Assembly (NCBI RefSeq): GCF_007859765.1
Contig: NZ_SIHJ01000003.1
Span: 124,001 to 188,000 of the forward strand
Reading direction: 5' to 3'
From: Posidoniimonas corsicana
GTDB lineage: Bacteria; Planctomycetota; Planctomycetia; Pirellulales; Lacipirellulaceae
Length of the DNA: 64,000 bases
Part shown: positions 10,674 to 21,289 of the stretch, one piece after another
How the letters are laid out: each line of letters begins with the position of its first letter
Numbering within the stretch: position 1 is the first letter of the stretch
The notes under the pieces: generated by a model
Seen by the model: only the letters and a program-made list of their open reading frames with translations
What the model was told of the DNA's origin: nothing
Database searches by the model: none
Program-made: the position numbers and the translations under genes

Positions 10674-11537
10674 ATGATCGAAGTCGACAATCTTGGATTC
10701 AGCTATCGTGGCGCAGAGTCACCTACGCTGTTTGATCTAGACTTCGAGGTTCTTGAGCAGGAGGTCTTTGGTCTTCTGGGACCATCTGGCGCTGGCAAGT
10801 CGACGACGCTGAACATCCTGATCGGCCTCCTCAAGAGCTACTCTGGTTCGGTCAAAGTGTTGGGCCAAGAGCTCCGAGATTCTGACAGCAGGCTCTATGA
10901 GAACATCGGCGTTTGCTTTGAACTCCCCAACCACTACCTGAGGCTGACGGCCCGCGAGAACCTGAATTACTTCCGGTCCCTATACACGCAGCCGACTCAC
11001 ACGCCTGAGGAAGTCCTGGGGTGGGTCGGCTTAGAGGAGGACATCGACCGACGCGTCGCCGAGTTCAGCAAAGGAATGAAGACGCGGTTGAACTTTGCCC
11101 GCAGCGTTATCCATCAACCTCAGATGCTGTTCTTAGACGAGCCCACAGGCGGACTGGACCCGGTAACTGCGCGGGTCATCAAGCAACTGATTCTCGACTT
11201 ACGCCAGCGCGGAACGACAGTCCTGCTCTCCACCCATGACATGACCGTGGCGGATCAGTTGTGTGATCGATTGGCTTTCATTGCCGAAGGTAGGATCAGC
11301 ACCATCGACGAGCCCGAGGCGTTGAAGCGCCAATACGGCCGCCGGTCCCTTAAAGTCTCCTACTTGGACGGTAGCCAACAAGAGGCGGAACAGGAGTTCG
11401 CGCTCGATGGGATTGGTCATAACCAGGCCTTTCTGGATCTGCTCAAGTCGACTGCCCGCATCGAGACCATCCATTCGCAGGAAACGACCCTGGAACAGGT
11501 CTTTGTTGACGTTACGGGCAGGGAGTTATCCCGATGA
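10674..11537 (+). CDS. ABC exporter ATP-binding protein
   Basis: The 287-residue ATPase of an ABC-2 type exporter, first gene of a three-gene operon. Walker A is GPSGAGKST (about residues 36-44), Walker B is MLFLDEPTGGLDP, and the H-loop is STHD. The signature region reads FSKGMKTR, the variant usual in ABC-2 export ATPases rather than LSGGQ. A C-terminal extension with TTLEQVFVDVTGRE is typical of drug or antibiotic export ATPases of this class. The ATG at 10674 is preferred over a GTG at 10653 because family members begin with a short IEVxNLxFSY strand. The stop overlaps the next gene as ATGA. Third positions are noticeably less GC-rich than in neighbouring housekeeping genes. Confidence 0.92.
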   Translation: MIEVDNLGFSYRGAESPTLFDLDFEVLEQEVFGLLGPSGAGKSTTLNILIGLLKSYSGSVKVLGQELRDSDSRLYENIGVCFELPNHYLRLTARENLNYFRSLYTQPTHTPEEVLGWVGLEEDIDRRVAEFSKGMKTRLNFARSVIHQPQMLFLDEPTGGLDPVTARVIKQLILDLRQRGTTVLLSTHDMTVADQLCDRLAFIAEGRISTIDEPEALKRQYGRRSLKVSYLDGSQQEAEQEFALDGIGHNQAFLDLLKSTARIETIHSQETTLEQVFVDVTGRELSR

Positions 11538-12259
11538 AACGCCTAGTCGCCGCCCTGCGCATCGATATCCTGAATCAGTGGAGGAACAGGCTCTACGCCA
11601 TCGGCGTCGGGGTCGGCGCGCTGGGAGCGGTGCTGTTGGCATGGTTGGCGCCCATGAGCCGGATGGCGGAAGCCGCCCCCGCAGTCTGCCTGGCGGTTGT
11701 GGGCGGATCGACGTTGATGTACGTCGGCGCCATGATCCTCTTTGAGCGGGACGAACGCACACTTACTGCCAATTCGGTTACCCCCTTGCAGACCCACGAG
11801 TACTTGATAGCGAAAGTACTCTCGCTGACCCTGCTCTCGACGTTGGAGTCGGTGGTGATGCTCGGGGGCGCCCTAGTAGGACGGGCTTTTTGGGGCGGCG
11901 TACCGATGCCCAACGTGCTTCTGTTTCTCATTGGCGTGGCCGCACTAGGAGTCGTTTACGTTCTTGCCGGGGTCATTCTGGTTGTGCGTTTCCGATCGCT
12001 CAACGAGTTCTTGATGCCGATGGCGGGAGTCGCCGTCGTTCTCCAGTTGCCCATCTTCTACTTCATCCACCTCACCTCATCGCCACTGCTTCTCTGTATC
12101 CCTACGAGCCCGACAGCGATGCTGATCCGTGGAGGTTTCGCTCCCCTGACTGCCGGGCAACTGCTCTACGCTGCAGGTTACTCCGCCGTGATCATCGCCG
12201 TGTTGGCCTGGTGGGCGAACGTCGCCTTTCGGACCCATCGTTCGCGAATGGCGGGGTAG
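11534..12259 (+). CDS. ABC-2 type permease, first membrane subunit
   Basis: A 241-residue membrane protein with about six hydrophobic helices and a cytosolic N-terminus (MKRLVAALRIDILNQWRN). The loop after the second helix reads ILFERDERTLTANSVTPLQTHEYL, characteristic of the permeases of fluoroquinolone-type export systems. The gene begins in the ATGA overlap with the ATPase, so the two are translationally coupled. It would form the transmembrane channel together with the following gene product. The substrate is not deducible; drug, lipid or peptide export are all possible. Confidence 0.88.
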   Translation: MKRLVAALRIDILNQWRNRLYAIGVGVGALGAVLLAWLAPMSRMAEAAPAVCLAVVGGSTLMYVGAMILFERDERTLTANSVTPLQTHEYLIAKVLSLTLLSTLESVVMLGGALVGRAFWGGVPMPNVLLFLIGVAALGVVYVLAGVILVVRFRSLNEFLMPMAGVAVVLQLPIFYFIHLTSSPLLLCIPTSPTAMLIRGGFAPLTAGQLLYAAGYSAVIIAVLAWWANVAFRTHRSRMAG

Positions 12260-12261
12260 CG

Positions 12262-13014
12262 ATGACGACAACCTCCCTCATCAAGCATCTAGCATGGCAT
12301 GATCTCAAGCAGATTCTCAGGGATCAAACGCTAGCTCCCATGATGGCCTTGGGCGTGGTGATTGCCGTCGTCAGCCGCCACTTGCTGCCCATGATCGACC
12401 AGCAGCTGGCCTTGCGAGGCGTCCTGCCCAACCTTTCGCTAGACACAAGGCTCAGCGACATTTTTCCGATGCTGGTGACATACTTCGGATTCTTCAACGG
12501 CGCACAATTGGTCGGCGTAATCTTCGGGTTTCTGCTGGTTGAAGAAAAAGACCAGCGGACGCTCATAGCCATCGAGGTGACGCCAACCTCGATGAAGCGC
12601 TACGCCCTCTGCCGGCTGCTACTCCCCACCGCATTGGGATTCGTAACGTGCACCATGATGGTGCTAATCATCAATCAGGCAGTCTTGCCCCTTGGGAAGC
12701 TCGTTCTGCTAGCGCTGTGCGCTTCGCCGACCTCGCCGATCATCGCCTTGTTCTTGGCAACCTACTCCGATAATAAAATTGAAGCGTTCGCAGTGGCCAA
12801 GTTCGCCGGGATTGGCGGCTTGACGATTCTCTTCGGCTGGTTTGTCCCCGGACCCGCGCAGTGGCTCTTCGGTCTGTTCCCGCCGTTTCTGGCGAGCAAA
12901 GCGTACTGGATGGCGTTGGAGGGCGAACCGCTATGGTGGCTTGCTGGTTTGGCCGGCTTTGCGCTTCAGATAGGATTGGTAGTCTTGCTGGCCCACCAGT
13001 TTCAGCGTGGGTAG
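12262..13014 (+). CDS. ABC-2 type permease, second membrane subunit
   Basis: A 250-residue membrane protein starting two bases after the stop of the first permease. It shares that partner's plan: a short cytosolic start (HDLKQILRDQTLAP), then helices, then a loop VEEKDQRTLIAIEVTPTSMKRY equivalent to the partner's ERDERTL loop, then four more hydrophobic stretches. The two permeases are therefore distant paralogues and probably make a heterodimer with two copies of the ATPase. Likely third and last gene of the operon, although no clear terminator follows. Confidence 0.88.
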   Translation: MTTTSLIKHLAWHDLKQILRDQTLAPMMALGVVIAVVSRHLLPMIDQQLALRGVLPNLSLDTRLSDIFPMLVTYFGFFNGAQLVGVIFGFLLVEEKDQRTLIAIEVTPTSMKRYALCRLLLPTALGFVTCTMMVLIINQAVLPLGKLVLLALCASPTSPIIALFLATYSDNKIEAFAVAKFAGIGGLTILFGWFVPGPAQWLFGLFPPFLASKAYWMALEGEPLWWLAGLAGFALQIGLVVLLAHQFQRG

Positions 13015-13363
13015 AGGTTGGTTCCGAGGCGCTCGCCGAAGTGATTTACTCCCTTAATCTGCGATAATCCGCCACTCTCGGACATCGTTGGGGCGGTGCG
13101 GGCCTGTAGTTCGTTATTGATCAGAGGGCCCAAGTGGCACGGTGAGCACCCTCCTCCGCCTTCTAGCGGATTGATATAGCCCAGCGGTTGGACCAACTTC
13201 CGCGAAGTTGAACTCTGCAGACCTCGCTTCGGTGGACCTGACCTCAGCGATTCAGAAGGTGCTCAAACTCGTACCAGCTGCATCGTCCGGTGCAGGTTCG
13301 CGGTAGAATCTCACCTAGTGAACCGCCACCGTACAGGACGCAGAGATGGCGTGAGCTGGCCGC
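13015..13363. other. Intergenic region with a small hairpin
   Basis: No gene is supported. A 7-bp perfect hairpin CAACTTC-CGC-GAAGTTG lies at 13194-13210. There is no T tract, so it is not a standard terminator for the ABC operon. Confidence 0.5.
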
Positions 13364-13675
13364 CTACAGGTAGCTGCAGCAGTAGTCGGCGATCTTGTCG
13401 ATCTTCAGCTTGAAGCTGCTGTTGGCCGGGACGTAGTAGCTCTGGCCCGCGGCGTAGGTCTGCCAGTCGTCCTCGCCGGGCAGCAGCACCGTCATCTCGC
13501 CCGCCAGCACCTCCATCAGCTCCTTGGCGTCGGTGTTGAATTCGTAGTCGCCCGCCTGCATCACGCCGAGGGTCTTCTTTGTGCCGTCCTCCAGCAGCAC
13601 GGTGCGGCTGGTCACCTTGCCGTCGAAGTAGATGTTGGCTTCACGGACGATGGTGGCGTTGGCGAATTCAGACAC
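13364..13675 (-). CDS. ppnP: Pyrimidine/purine nucleoside phosphorylase
   Basis: A 103-residue cupin of the PpnP (YaiE, DUF1255) family, which phosphorolyses several nucleosides to base and ribose 1-phosphate in the cytosol. The family pattern is complete: NIYFDGKVTSRTV near residues 15-27, KKTLGVMQAGDYEFNT, MEVLAGEMTVLLPG and the closing FKLKIDKIADYCCSYL. The length is that of the family. Translation starts at GTG (13675). It stands alone, facing a repeat-bearing intergenic region. Confidence 0.95.
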   Translation of the reverse strand: MSEFANATIVREANIYFDGKVTSRTVLLEDGTKKTLGVMQAGDYEFNTDAKELMEVLAGEMTVLLPGEDDWQTYAAGQSYYVPANSSFKLKIDKIADYCCSYL

Positions 13676-13890
13676 GCGGCGGGTTCCTCGTTGCGAACAG
13701 GTCAGAGCACAGTGTGCGGAGCACAGGGCGGCACGAGCAGGCGATTATAGAGCGCCGCGGGCGGGCCCGTCTGCCGCCCCGAGAACCATCCCGGTATGTT
13801 GCTGAAACCGGCCACCCGGCGTGCTCCAATAGGAGGTTGGGCGCCGATCCGCGGTACGCACCGGCCCTGCCGGGCCAGGCTCTAGAGAGC

Positions 13891-14163
13891 GAGAGTTTTG
13901 TCCCTATTGGCCATTCTGTCCCGGACAGAAGTGTCGCGGGCCAGGTCGGGTCGATCGTGGTAAACCGTTTTCAGGAAATAAGTTAGGTGAATTTCTTGCC
14001 GGCTTGCCGGAGGATTTTTGTTTCCCCTTTACGGCCCGAATCGGACAAAACTCGCGCGTCCTACGGGCCGAGCGAGGCCGTAACGTGTTTTCTAGAAACA
14101 CGTTACGAAACAGTAGGCCGGCCTGCGGCGGGGACTTTTGTCCCTATGGATGCGTTTTGGCGT

Positions 14164-14179
<16 letters not shown>
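13891..14179. repeat. TTTTGTCC hairpin element, divergent copy (copy C)
   Basis: Three paired motifs related to the CGACTTTTGTCCC / GGGACAAAAGTCG arms of copies A (20671-20952) and B (52943-53260). TTTTGTCC at 13896-13903 faces GGACAGAA (13923-13930), TTTTTGTTTCC at about 14015-14025 faces GGACAAAACTCG (14043-14054), and GACTTTTGTCC (14133-14143) faces GGACAAAAGTC (14169-14179), the last an exact 11-bp match. The element lacks the common tail of A and B. It overlaps the 3' end of the metallophosphoesterase gene. Confidence 0.7.
14079..14107. repeat. Strong 12-bp inverted repeat inside copy C
   Basis: CGTAACGTGTTT (14079-14090) and AAACACGTTACG (14096-14107) are exact complements around TCTAG. 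It is the most stable simple hairpin noticed between 13.7 and 14.2 kb and has no T tail. Confidence 0.75.
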
Positions 14180-16074
<1,895 letters not shown>

Positions 16075-16246
16075 GGTGGGGGGAGGCCGGGAGGGGCGGC
16101 GGGCAGGCCGTGATCAAAACCGAGATCGTAGAGCCGATCCCCGCCCGCACTACCGCCTTCACAGCGAATACCCTGCTTCTTCGCGAGAAGCTAACACGGC
16201 CCACCGACTGCCTTCACAAACTTCGGCGACCCGTGACGCGGCCGCC

Positions 16247-18577
16247 TCAGAACATGGCCGCCTTGAGCTTCCCCCGGAGCTTGTTCACCCGCTTGCTCAC
16301 GCTGCGGCCGAGCTTGCCGAATGGCCCCTTCGGCCGCGGGGCGCCGGGCGACGCGGGGTCGAGCGCGTTGGCCCGCTGCTCGTGGTGCTTTGATTGGTCC
16401 ATCCAGAAGTGGGCCGCGTCGTACCAGATGCGGAGCTGCTCCTGGTGCCAGGCGACGGCGTCGGACTTGCGGCCGAGCTCTTCCACCAGGCGGGCGTTCT
16501 CGTCGGTCAGGCGGCGGATGTCGGCGGTCTTGCTGGCGCGGAACTGCTCGCAGAACACCACGCCCGGCCCGCCAACCCGCAGCAGCGATAGCCCGGCCGA
16601 GCACTGCGCGGCCAGCTCCATCACCTCGGCCATCTCGCGGAAGGCGGGCAGCGGCTGGTGGGCAGGGTCGCCCAGCGAAGCCCGCCAGTCGGTGCAGATC
16701 GCCTGCTCGGCGAGCGCCAGGCCGCGGGCCAGCCAGGTTTCGATGGCGGCGGGGTCGCGGTCGGCCATTGCCAGCGTGGCGCGGAGCACCGCGGCGCCGA
16801 CCGACTTGGTGGCCAGCAGCGGTGAGTAGCGCAGAAAGGGGAGGGCGGCGCACTCTTCCAGGTGGTGCTTGGCGTCGTCGCGGCGGCCGCCGTGCAGGCA
16901 CAGCAGCGCAGACGCGTAGCGTAGCGACACCGCCCACCGAACGTCGATCGGCCGGGCGGCTTCCCAGTTGCGGTGGGTCAGGTGCGGCTCGGCGGCCGCC
17001 AGGACCGCTTCCACCTCGGCCCAAGCCGCCTCGCGGTCGAGCAGCGCGTACGCCTGCACACAGGCCGCCGCGGCCCGGTCGGCGCCCTTGCCGGCGGGCT
17101 GCAGGAGCACCTGCTCGGCGAGCGACTCGCGGAGCGCGGCGCGCTCGGTTCGCAGCCCGCGCGAGATGATGCAGGGGACAAGCCAGGGGTTGTCGTACTG
17201 GGTGGCGAAGCCCATCACGTGCGACGGGTCCGCGCCGGCGGCTTCGGGGAAGCCGGGGTTCTCGTAAGAAGCCGCTTGGTGGTTGTCGAACGGGCTCTTC
17301 ATCACTAGCGCGACGCACCACTCGCTGGGGTGCTGGTCGGCCTGCTCGACGGGGTGGTTCTGCCACTCGTACCCGTGGTCCGCCCAGGCGCCGGCCTCCT
17401 TGCGGCGGCTGACGGTCTCGGCCATGGTCTTCTCGGTAGCGAAGCCGGCCTGGTCGAGCTGCTCCAGCAGCCGCGGCCAGTCGTACACGTGGAAGTGGTG
17501 CGGGTTGGGGTCGAGCCCGTCCTCCTCGGTCCAGTCGTTCGGCACGCTGATGCACAGCCGACCGGCCGGCGTGAGCACGCGGCGGCACTCGTCCAGGAAG
17601 CGCGTGTTCTGCTGCAGGTGCTCGAGGGTCTCGAAGCTGGCGATGAAGTCGAACGAGGCGTCGGGGAACTGCTCCAGGCACTCGGGCAGCGAGCCCTGCT
17701 GGAAGCGGACCGCTCCGGCCTGGTCCTCGAACGACGCCCGCGCGTAGTTGATGGCGAACGCGCTGTTGTCGATGCCCAGGTAGCTTGCGCACCGCGAGTT
17801 GTGCGTCATGATCGTCGAGCCGTACCCCAGCCCGCACGCCACGTCCAGCACGCGGTCGCCGGGCCGGATGGCGCGGGCGGCCTCGGCGTAGCGCATGTTG
17901 TGCGCGTCGGACCGCCGGCCCGCCTCGCGGCTCATGTCGGTGTGCAGCTGGCGCTCCTCAAGGAGCTGCTCGAGCGGGAACCGCCGGTTGGCGTCGTTGG
18001 GGATCTTCTCGAGCAGGATCGCGCAGTTGTCCAGCTGGCTGTCCAACGCGCCGAACGGGCTGGCGAGGAAGTACCGTGGGTGCTTGCGGAAGCCGGCCTC
18101 GAAGCAGCGGGTCTCCCACCACTCGCGGTTCTGGATGGTCAGGTGCCACTTGCTGTCGCGGTCCTCGGTCAGCGCGATCCGCAGGTAGACCGACCCGCGC
18201 GACACGCGGCGGAGCTCGGCCAGCGCGGCCGGCACGTCCTGTTCTTCGAGGTGCTCGAAGCAGTCGGTGCTCACCACGCAGTCGAACGAGTTGTCTTCGA
18301 ACGGCAGATGCTTGATGTCCGCCACCGAGAACAGGCCCGGGCTCGCCGCGTTGGCGACCTCCACCGCCACGTCCGACACGTCGACGCCCTCGGCCTGGCA
18401 GCCCAGGGTGTTGAGCCGCCGCACCAGGTGGCCGTTGCCGCAGCCGACGTCCAGCACCGACCCGACCCCGACGCAGGCGATGATCTCGTCCGCCACGCCG
18501 AGCACGCTCTGGAACGAGTGCTCGCCCCGTCGGTCGTCCCGCTGCCAGTACTGGTTGTAGAGCTCTCGATAGTCCAT
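16247..18577 (-). CDS. Double SAM-dependent methyltransferase with helical C-terminal region
   Basis: A 776-residue protein from the ATG at 18577. Two Rossmann methyltransferase domains occur in series. The first has VLDVGCGNGHLVRRL (about residues 41-55), followed by EGVDVSD and DCVVSTDCFEHLEEQ. The second has VLDVACGLGYGSTIM (about 243-257), LGIDNS and FDFIASFETLEHL. Each bears the SAM-binding glycine motif, so both may be active. The region after about 450 is helical, with a TPR-like section and a probable coiled coil (DIRRLTDENARLVEELGRK) before a basic tail. Such multi-domain methyltransferases often act in glycan or O-antigen-type biosynthesis; no glycosyltransferase neighbours are present, so this is open. 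Cytosolic. Confidence 0.85.
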   Translation of the reverse strand: MDYRELYNQYWQRDDRRGEHSFQSVLGVADEIIACVGVGSVLDVGCGNGHLVRRLNTLGCQAEGVDVSDVAVEVANAASPGLFSVADIKHLPFEDNSFDCVVSTDCFEHLEEQDVPAALAELRRVSRGSVYLRIALTEDRDSKWHLTIQNREWWETRCFEAGFRKHPRYFLASPFGALDSQLDNCAILLEKIPNDANRRFPLEQLLEERQLHTDMSREAGRRSDAHNMRYAEAARAIRPGDRVLDVACGLGYGSTIMTHNSRCASYLGIDNSAFAINYARASFEDQAGAVRFQQGSLPECLEQFPDASFDFIASFETLEHLQQNTRFLDECRRVLTPAGRLCISVPNDWTEEDGLDPNPHHFHVYDWPRLLEQLDQAGFATEKTMAETVSRRKEAGAWADHGYEWQNHPVEQADQHPSEWCVALVMKSPFDNHQAASYENPGFPEAAGADPSHVMGFATQYDNPWLVPCIISRGLRTERAALRESLAEQVLLQPAGKGADRAAAACVQAYALLDREAAWAEVEAVLAAAEPHLTHRNWEAARPIDVRWAVSLRYASALLCLHGGRRDDAKHHLEECAALPFLRYSPLLATKSVGAAVLRATLAMADRDPAAIETWLARGLALAEQAICTDWRASLGDPAHQPLPAFREMAEVMELAAQCSAGLSLLRVGGPGVVFCEQFRASKTADIRRLTDENARLVEELGRKSDAVAWHQEQLRIWYDAAHFWMDQSKHHEQRANALDPASPGAPRPKGPFGKLGRSVSKRVNKLRGKLKAAMF

Positions 18578-18700
18578 GACGCGTCGCCCGGGAGGAGTCT
18601 GCCGGCGGGCGTCCGCCGGTCCAAGGGCGGCGACCATAGAGCATCGGGACGCGGCTGTCTATTTCGGCTCGGCTGCGGGAGTGCTAGCATCGACGCGGCG

Positions 18701-20176
18701 TTACGCGACCGACGGCTCCAGCTCCCCGTCCACCAGGTCGGGCGGCGACTTCTCGATCACGCGCATCTGCCGCCACTTCCCCTGCAGGAAGCGGAGCAGG
18801 AAGATCACGCCCAGGATCCAGATCCAGCCGGTGATCAGCGCCCAGCAGCCGTACACGCCCACGCCCAGTTGGGTGACCGCCAGCCAGCTAGCGGCCGCCA
18901 GCAGCGTGGCCATCACCAGGCTGACCCACAGCACAAACTGCGTGTCGCCCGCGCCCTTGATCGCGCTGACAAACACCATCAGCGTGGCGTCCAGCAGGTT
19001 GTACGCGGCCACGAACCGCAGCAGCGTCACGGCCATGGCGTACACCTCGGGGCTGTTCTCCGGCGAGTTCTCGCCCCGGAAGAACCAGGTCAGGAACACG
19101 TCGGGCGCCAGCAGGTAGGTCACGGAGATCACCGACATGTACGCCAGCGCCACGTGCAGGCTGGTCCAGGTTGCGCGCGCGGCCACGCCGTCGCGGTCCT
19201 CGCCCAGGTGCTGGCCCACCAGGATGCCCGCGCCCATCGCCAGGCCCCAGATCGGCATGAACGCCAGCGTGCTGATGCTGAACGCCATGCTGGTGGCCTC
19301 GGCCTCAACCGGTCCCAGCCGCCCGACCAGCATGATGAAGATCGTGAACCCCGTGACGTCCAGCGCCAGCTGGTAGCCGCTCGGCCCGCCGAAGTAGAGC
19401 ATCCGCTTGAACAGCGGCCCATCCAGCCGCATGCCGGACAGCGTGGCGAACCGCGCGCGGTTCTCCGGCAGCATCAGCAGCACCAGGTAGGTGGCGGCCT
19501 TCAGCCACAGCGAGACCACCGTCGCCCAGCCCGCGCCGGCGATGCCCATCTCGGGGAAGCCCCAGTGGCCGTAGATCCACGCGTAGTCCAGCAGCAGGTT
19601 CACCGCCGCGAACACCGCGTCCACCAGCATCACCACCCGCGTGCGGCCGCGGCCGCTGTAGAACGAGCTGAACGCCTGCGCCAGCAGCATCGCCGGCGCG
19701 CCCCACATCAGCACCTGGAAGTAGATCACCTCCAGCCGCATGGTCTCGTCCCCGTGGGCCGCCGCGGCAAACGCGGGCTCGGCCAGCGGGATAGTCATCA
19801 GCAACAGCGGGCAGGCCAGCACGGCAAGCCACGCGCCCTGCCACACCGACGGGCCGATCCGCTCCGGCTGGCCGGCGCCGAAGTACTGCGACACAAACGT
19901 GCTGGCGTACATGCAGATGCCCAGCGGCAGGCACAGCGCGGTGAACCACAGCGTCGACGCGCTGAACGCCGCGGCCATCGCCTCGCCGCTCACGCCCTTC
20001 AGCAGCACCCGGTCGACAAACGTCATCACCGTCCACGACAGCGCCGACACCACCAGCGGCGCCGACACGTTCAGCACCTCGCGCCCCCCGCCCGGGCGGG
20101 ACCACCAGCTAGCAGAGGTTGGGAGATCGGCGTGTTGCAAGGCGCGATTAGGGGAAAGGGAAATGATCGACGACAC
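18701..20176 (-). CDS. MATE family efflux transporter
   Basis: A 491-residue membrane protein with about 12 hydrophobic helices in two similar halves. MATE-type stretches include VLNVSAPLVVSALSWTVMTF with FVDRVLL, MYASTFVSQYFGAG in the first half and GAGILVGQHLGEDRDGVA in the second. It would exchange cations (H+ or Na+) for toxic or metabolic compounds across the inner membrane. Start is GTG at 20176, giving about 30 residues ahead of the first helix; a later start is possible. It is separated by 123 bases from the double methyltransferase gene and may share its transcript. Confidence 0.9.
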   Translation of the reverse strand: MSSIISLSPNRALQHADLPTSASWWSRPGGGREVLNVSAPLVVSALSWTVMTFVDRVLLKGVSGEAMAAAFSASTLWFTALCLPLGICMYASTFVSQYFGAGQPERIGPSVWQGAWLAVLACPLLLMTIPLAEPAFAAAAHGDETMRLEVIYFQVLMWGAPAMLLAQAFSSFYSGRGRTRVVMLVDAVFAAVNLLLDYAWIYGHWGFPEMGIAGAGWATVVSLWLKAATYLVLLMLPENRARFATLSGMRLDGPLFKRMLYFGGPSGYQLALDVTGFTIFIMLVGRLGPVEAEATSMAFSISTLAFMPIWGLAMGAGILVGQHLGEDRDGVAARATWTSLHVALAYMSVISVTYLLAPDVFLTWFFRGENSPENSPEVYAMAVTLLRFVAAYNLLDATLMVFVSAIKGAGDTQFVLWVSLVMATLLAAASWLAVTQLGVGVYGCWALITGWIWILGVIFLLRFLQGKWRQMRVIEKSPPDLVDGELEPSVA

Positions 20177-20187
20177 AAACCACAGCC

Positions 20188-20203
20188 GAGGGCGGAAGCC
20201 CTC
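20188..20203. repeat. GC hairpin and neighbouring inverted repeat upstream of the MATE gene
   Basis: GAGGGC-GGAA-GCCCTC (20188-20203) forms a 6-bp stem with a tetraloop. A second inverted repeat, ACGCTAAT (20301-20308) with ATTAGCGT (20334-20341), lies nearby. Both are in the upstream gap of the MATE gene and may be regulatory; neither has a T tail. Confidence 0.45.
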
Positions 20204-20408
20204 GAGCTTACCTCAAATCAACAGCACGGGCCGGAGTCGAGGAAACGGCAGGAAGGAGAGAGGGCCACCGAGGGAACGTTCCTAGCGGGAGCACTAATAG
20301 ACGCTAATCAAGCTACCAAGCCAACTAGCGAGTATTAGCGTTCCCCCCAACGGGCAGCCGCCCGCATCGCCGAAGGACACGCCAACCGGCCGCAAGGTTC
20401 GCCCGGAT

Positions 20409-20615
20409 TCAGTCCGGCGTGAGCCGCATCGCCAGCTCCTCCCGCTTCAGCTTGCGGCGGACCCACCAGCCGGGGTCGTACGGCTCGTCGATCAGCGGCA
20501 GCGGCTTGCCGAGGCCGGGCAGGTTGTCGAACTGGCCCTCCTCGATCGCCGCCTGCAGCTTGGCGTCGGCGATCCGGGCGATCGTGCTGTCGGAGAACGA
20601 GATCGGTTCGGCCAT
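20409..20615 (-). CDS. DUF1992 (DnaJ-C28-type conserved domain) protein
   Basis: A 68-residue protein matching the DUF1992 domain, known from DNAJC28-type proteins but here alone without a J-domain. Diagnostic sequence: IADAKLQAAIEEGQFDNLPG followed by GLGKPLPLIDEPYDP and WVRRKLKREELAMRL, close to the usual EGxFDNLPGxGKPL pattern. Probably cytosolic. The molecular role of the stand-alone domain is not established. Confidence 0.9.
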   Translation of the reverse strand: MAEPISFSDSTIARIADAKLQAAIEEGQFDNLPGLGKPLPLIDEPYDPGWWVRRKLKREELAMRLTPD

Positions 20616-20670
20616 GGTCGAGCGGGTCCAGGTTGTCTGCGCGGAGCGGCGTCAGCAGGGATTGGGGCGG

Positions 20671-20952
20671 CGACTTTTGTCCCTTCTGGCGCTATCGAAT
20701 TTTAGGGACAAAAGTCGGCTCCCACCGCGAGCCCGCGGGCTCGTTCTACGCTTGTATAGCAGTGTTTAGCGTTTTCCTGGGTTAGCGGCGACCGCGACTT
20801 TTGTCCCTCGTTGCGCGCGATAGGGACAAAAGTCGCCGCCGCGGCTGGCGCCGGGCGCCGGCACGGCAGGCCCCGACCCCAGCGGCCCGCCGAGCCACCG
20901 GCGCACCCCACGCGTCCTTCACATTAGACCGCGCTGGGTGGCCGGTTTCTAC
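20671..20952. repeat. CGACTTTTGTCCC hairpin element, copy A
   Basis: Two exact 13-bp inverted repeats: CGACTTTTGTCCC at 20671-20683 with its complement at 20705-20717, and again at 20795-20807 with 20823-20835. Between them lies CTTGTATAGCAGTGT, shared with copy B. The right end has ACATTAGACCGCGC and GGTGGCCGGTTTCTAC, also shared with copy B (52943-53260). The middle part between second hairpin and tail is not conserved in sequence. No flanking target duplication is obvious. On the minus strand a 69-codon frame spans it (20702-20911). Confidence 0.85.
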
Positions 20953-21289
20953 GAGAAAGTCGCCGGATTGCTCGCTCCGGTCGGCGTGACAGAAGCCGCC
21001 CTAAGTTCGGGCCAGCGTCGCGTCAGCAAACTCAAATCCTATGCGTCGCAAGAGAATCGGGAATCGTCGATGTACGCTGCCACCGGTTTCCGAGAGTGAG
21101 TTCACGAGACCGGCGTGTGAGACTCGCGCCCCGAGCGCTCTGAACTAGCCACCCCAGTATACCCCGGCTAAGCTGCATCGAACGCAGATAGGAGAACCGA
21201 TATTCCTCGTCGACTTTAACGGGGGATCGTAGTCTCTACTAATGAATCCAGCGATAAGGCGCCATGCAAGACCTCCGCCACTTGCATCC
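20953..21289. other. Intergenic region, nothing recognised
   Basis: The region runs from the tail of repeat copy A to the end of the beta-helix gene. No gene, hairpin with T tract or further repeat was noticed. Base composition drops here towards that of the beta-helix gene. Confidence 0.5.

Noticed and set aside
17330-20338. 1002-codon plus-strand frame opposite the double methyltransferase and MATE genes
   Set aside because: It spans two unrelated real genes and their gap and has no domain; its His/Arg/Ala-rich composition is typical of antisense frames at high GC.
20702-20911. Annotating the 69-codon frame in repeat copy A as a gene
   Set aside because: Its only similarity is to the other copy of the same DNA element, and structure (two hairpins) explains the conservation; kept as a finding only.
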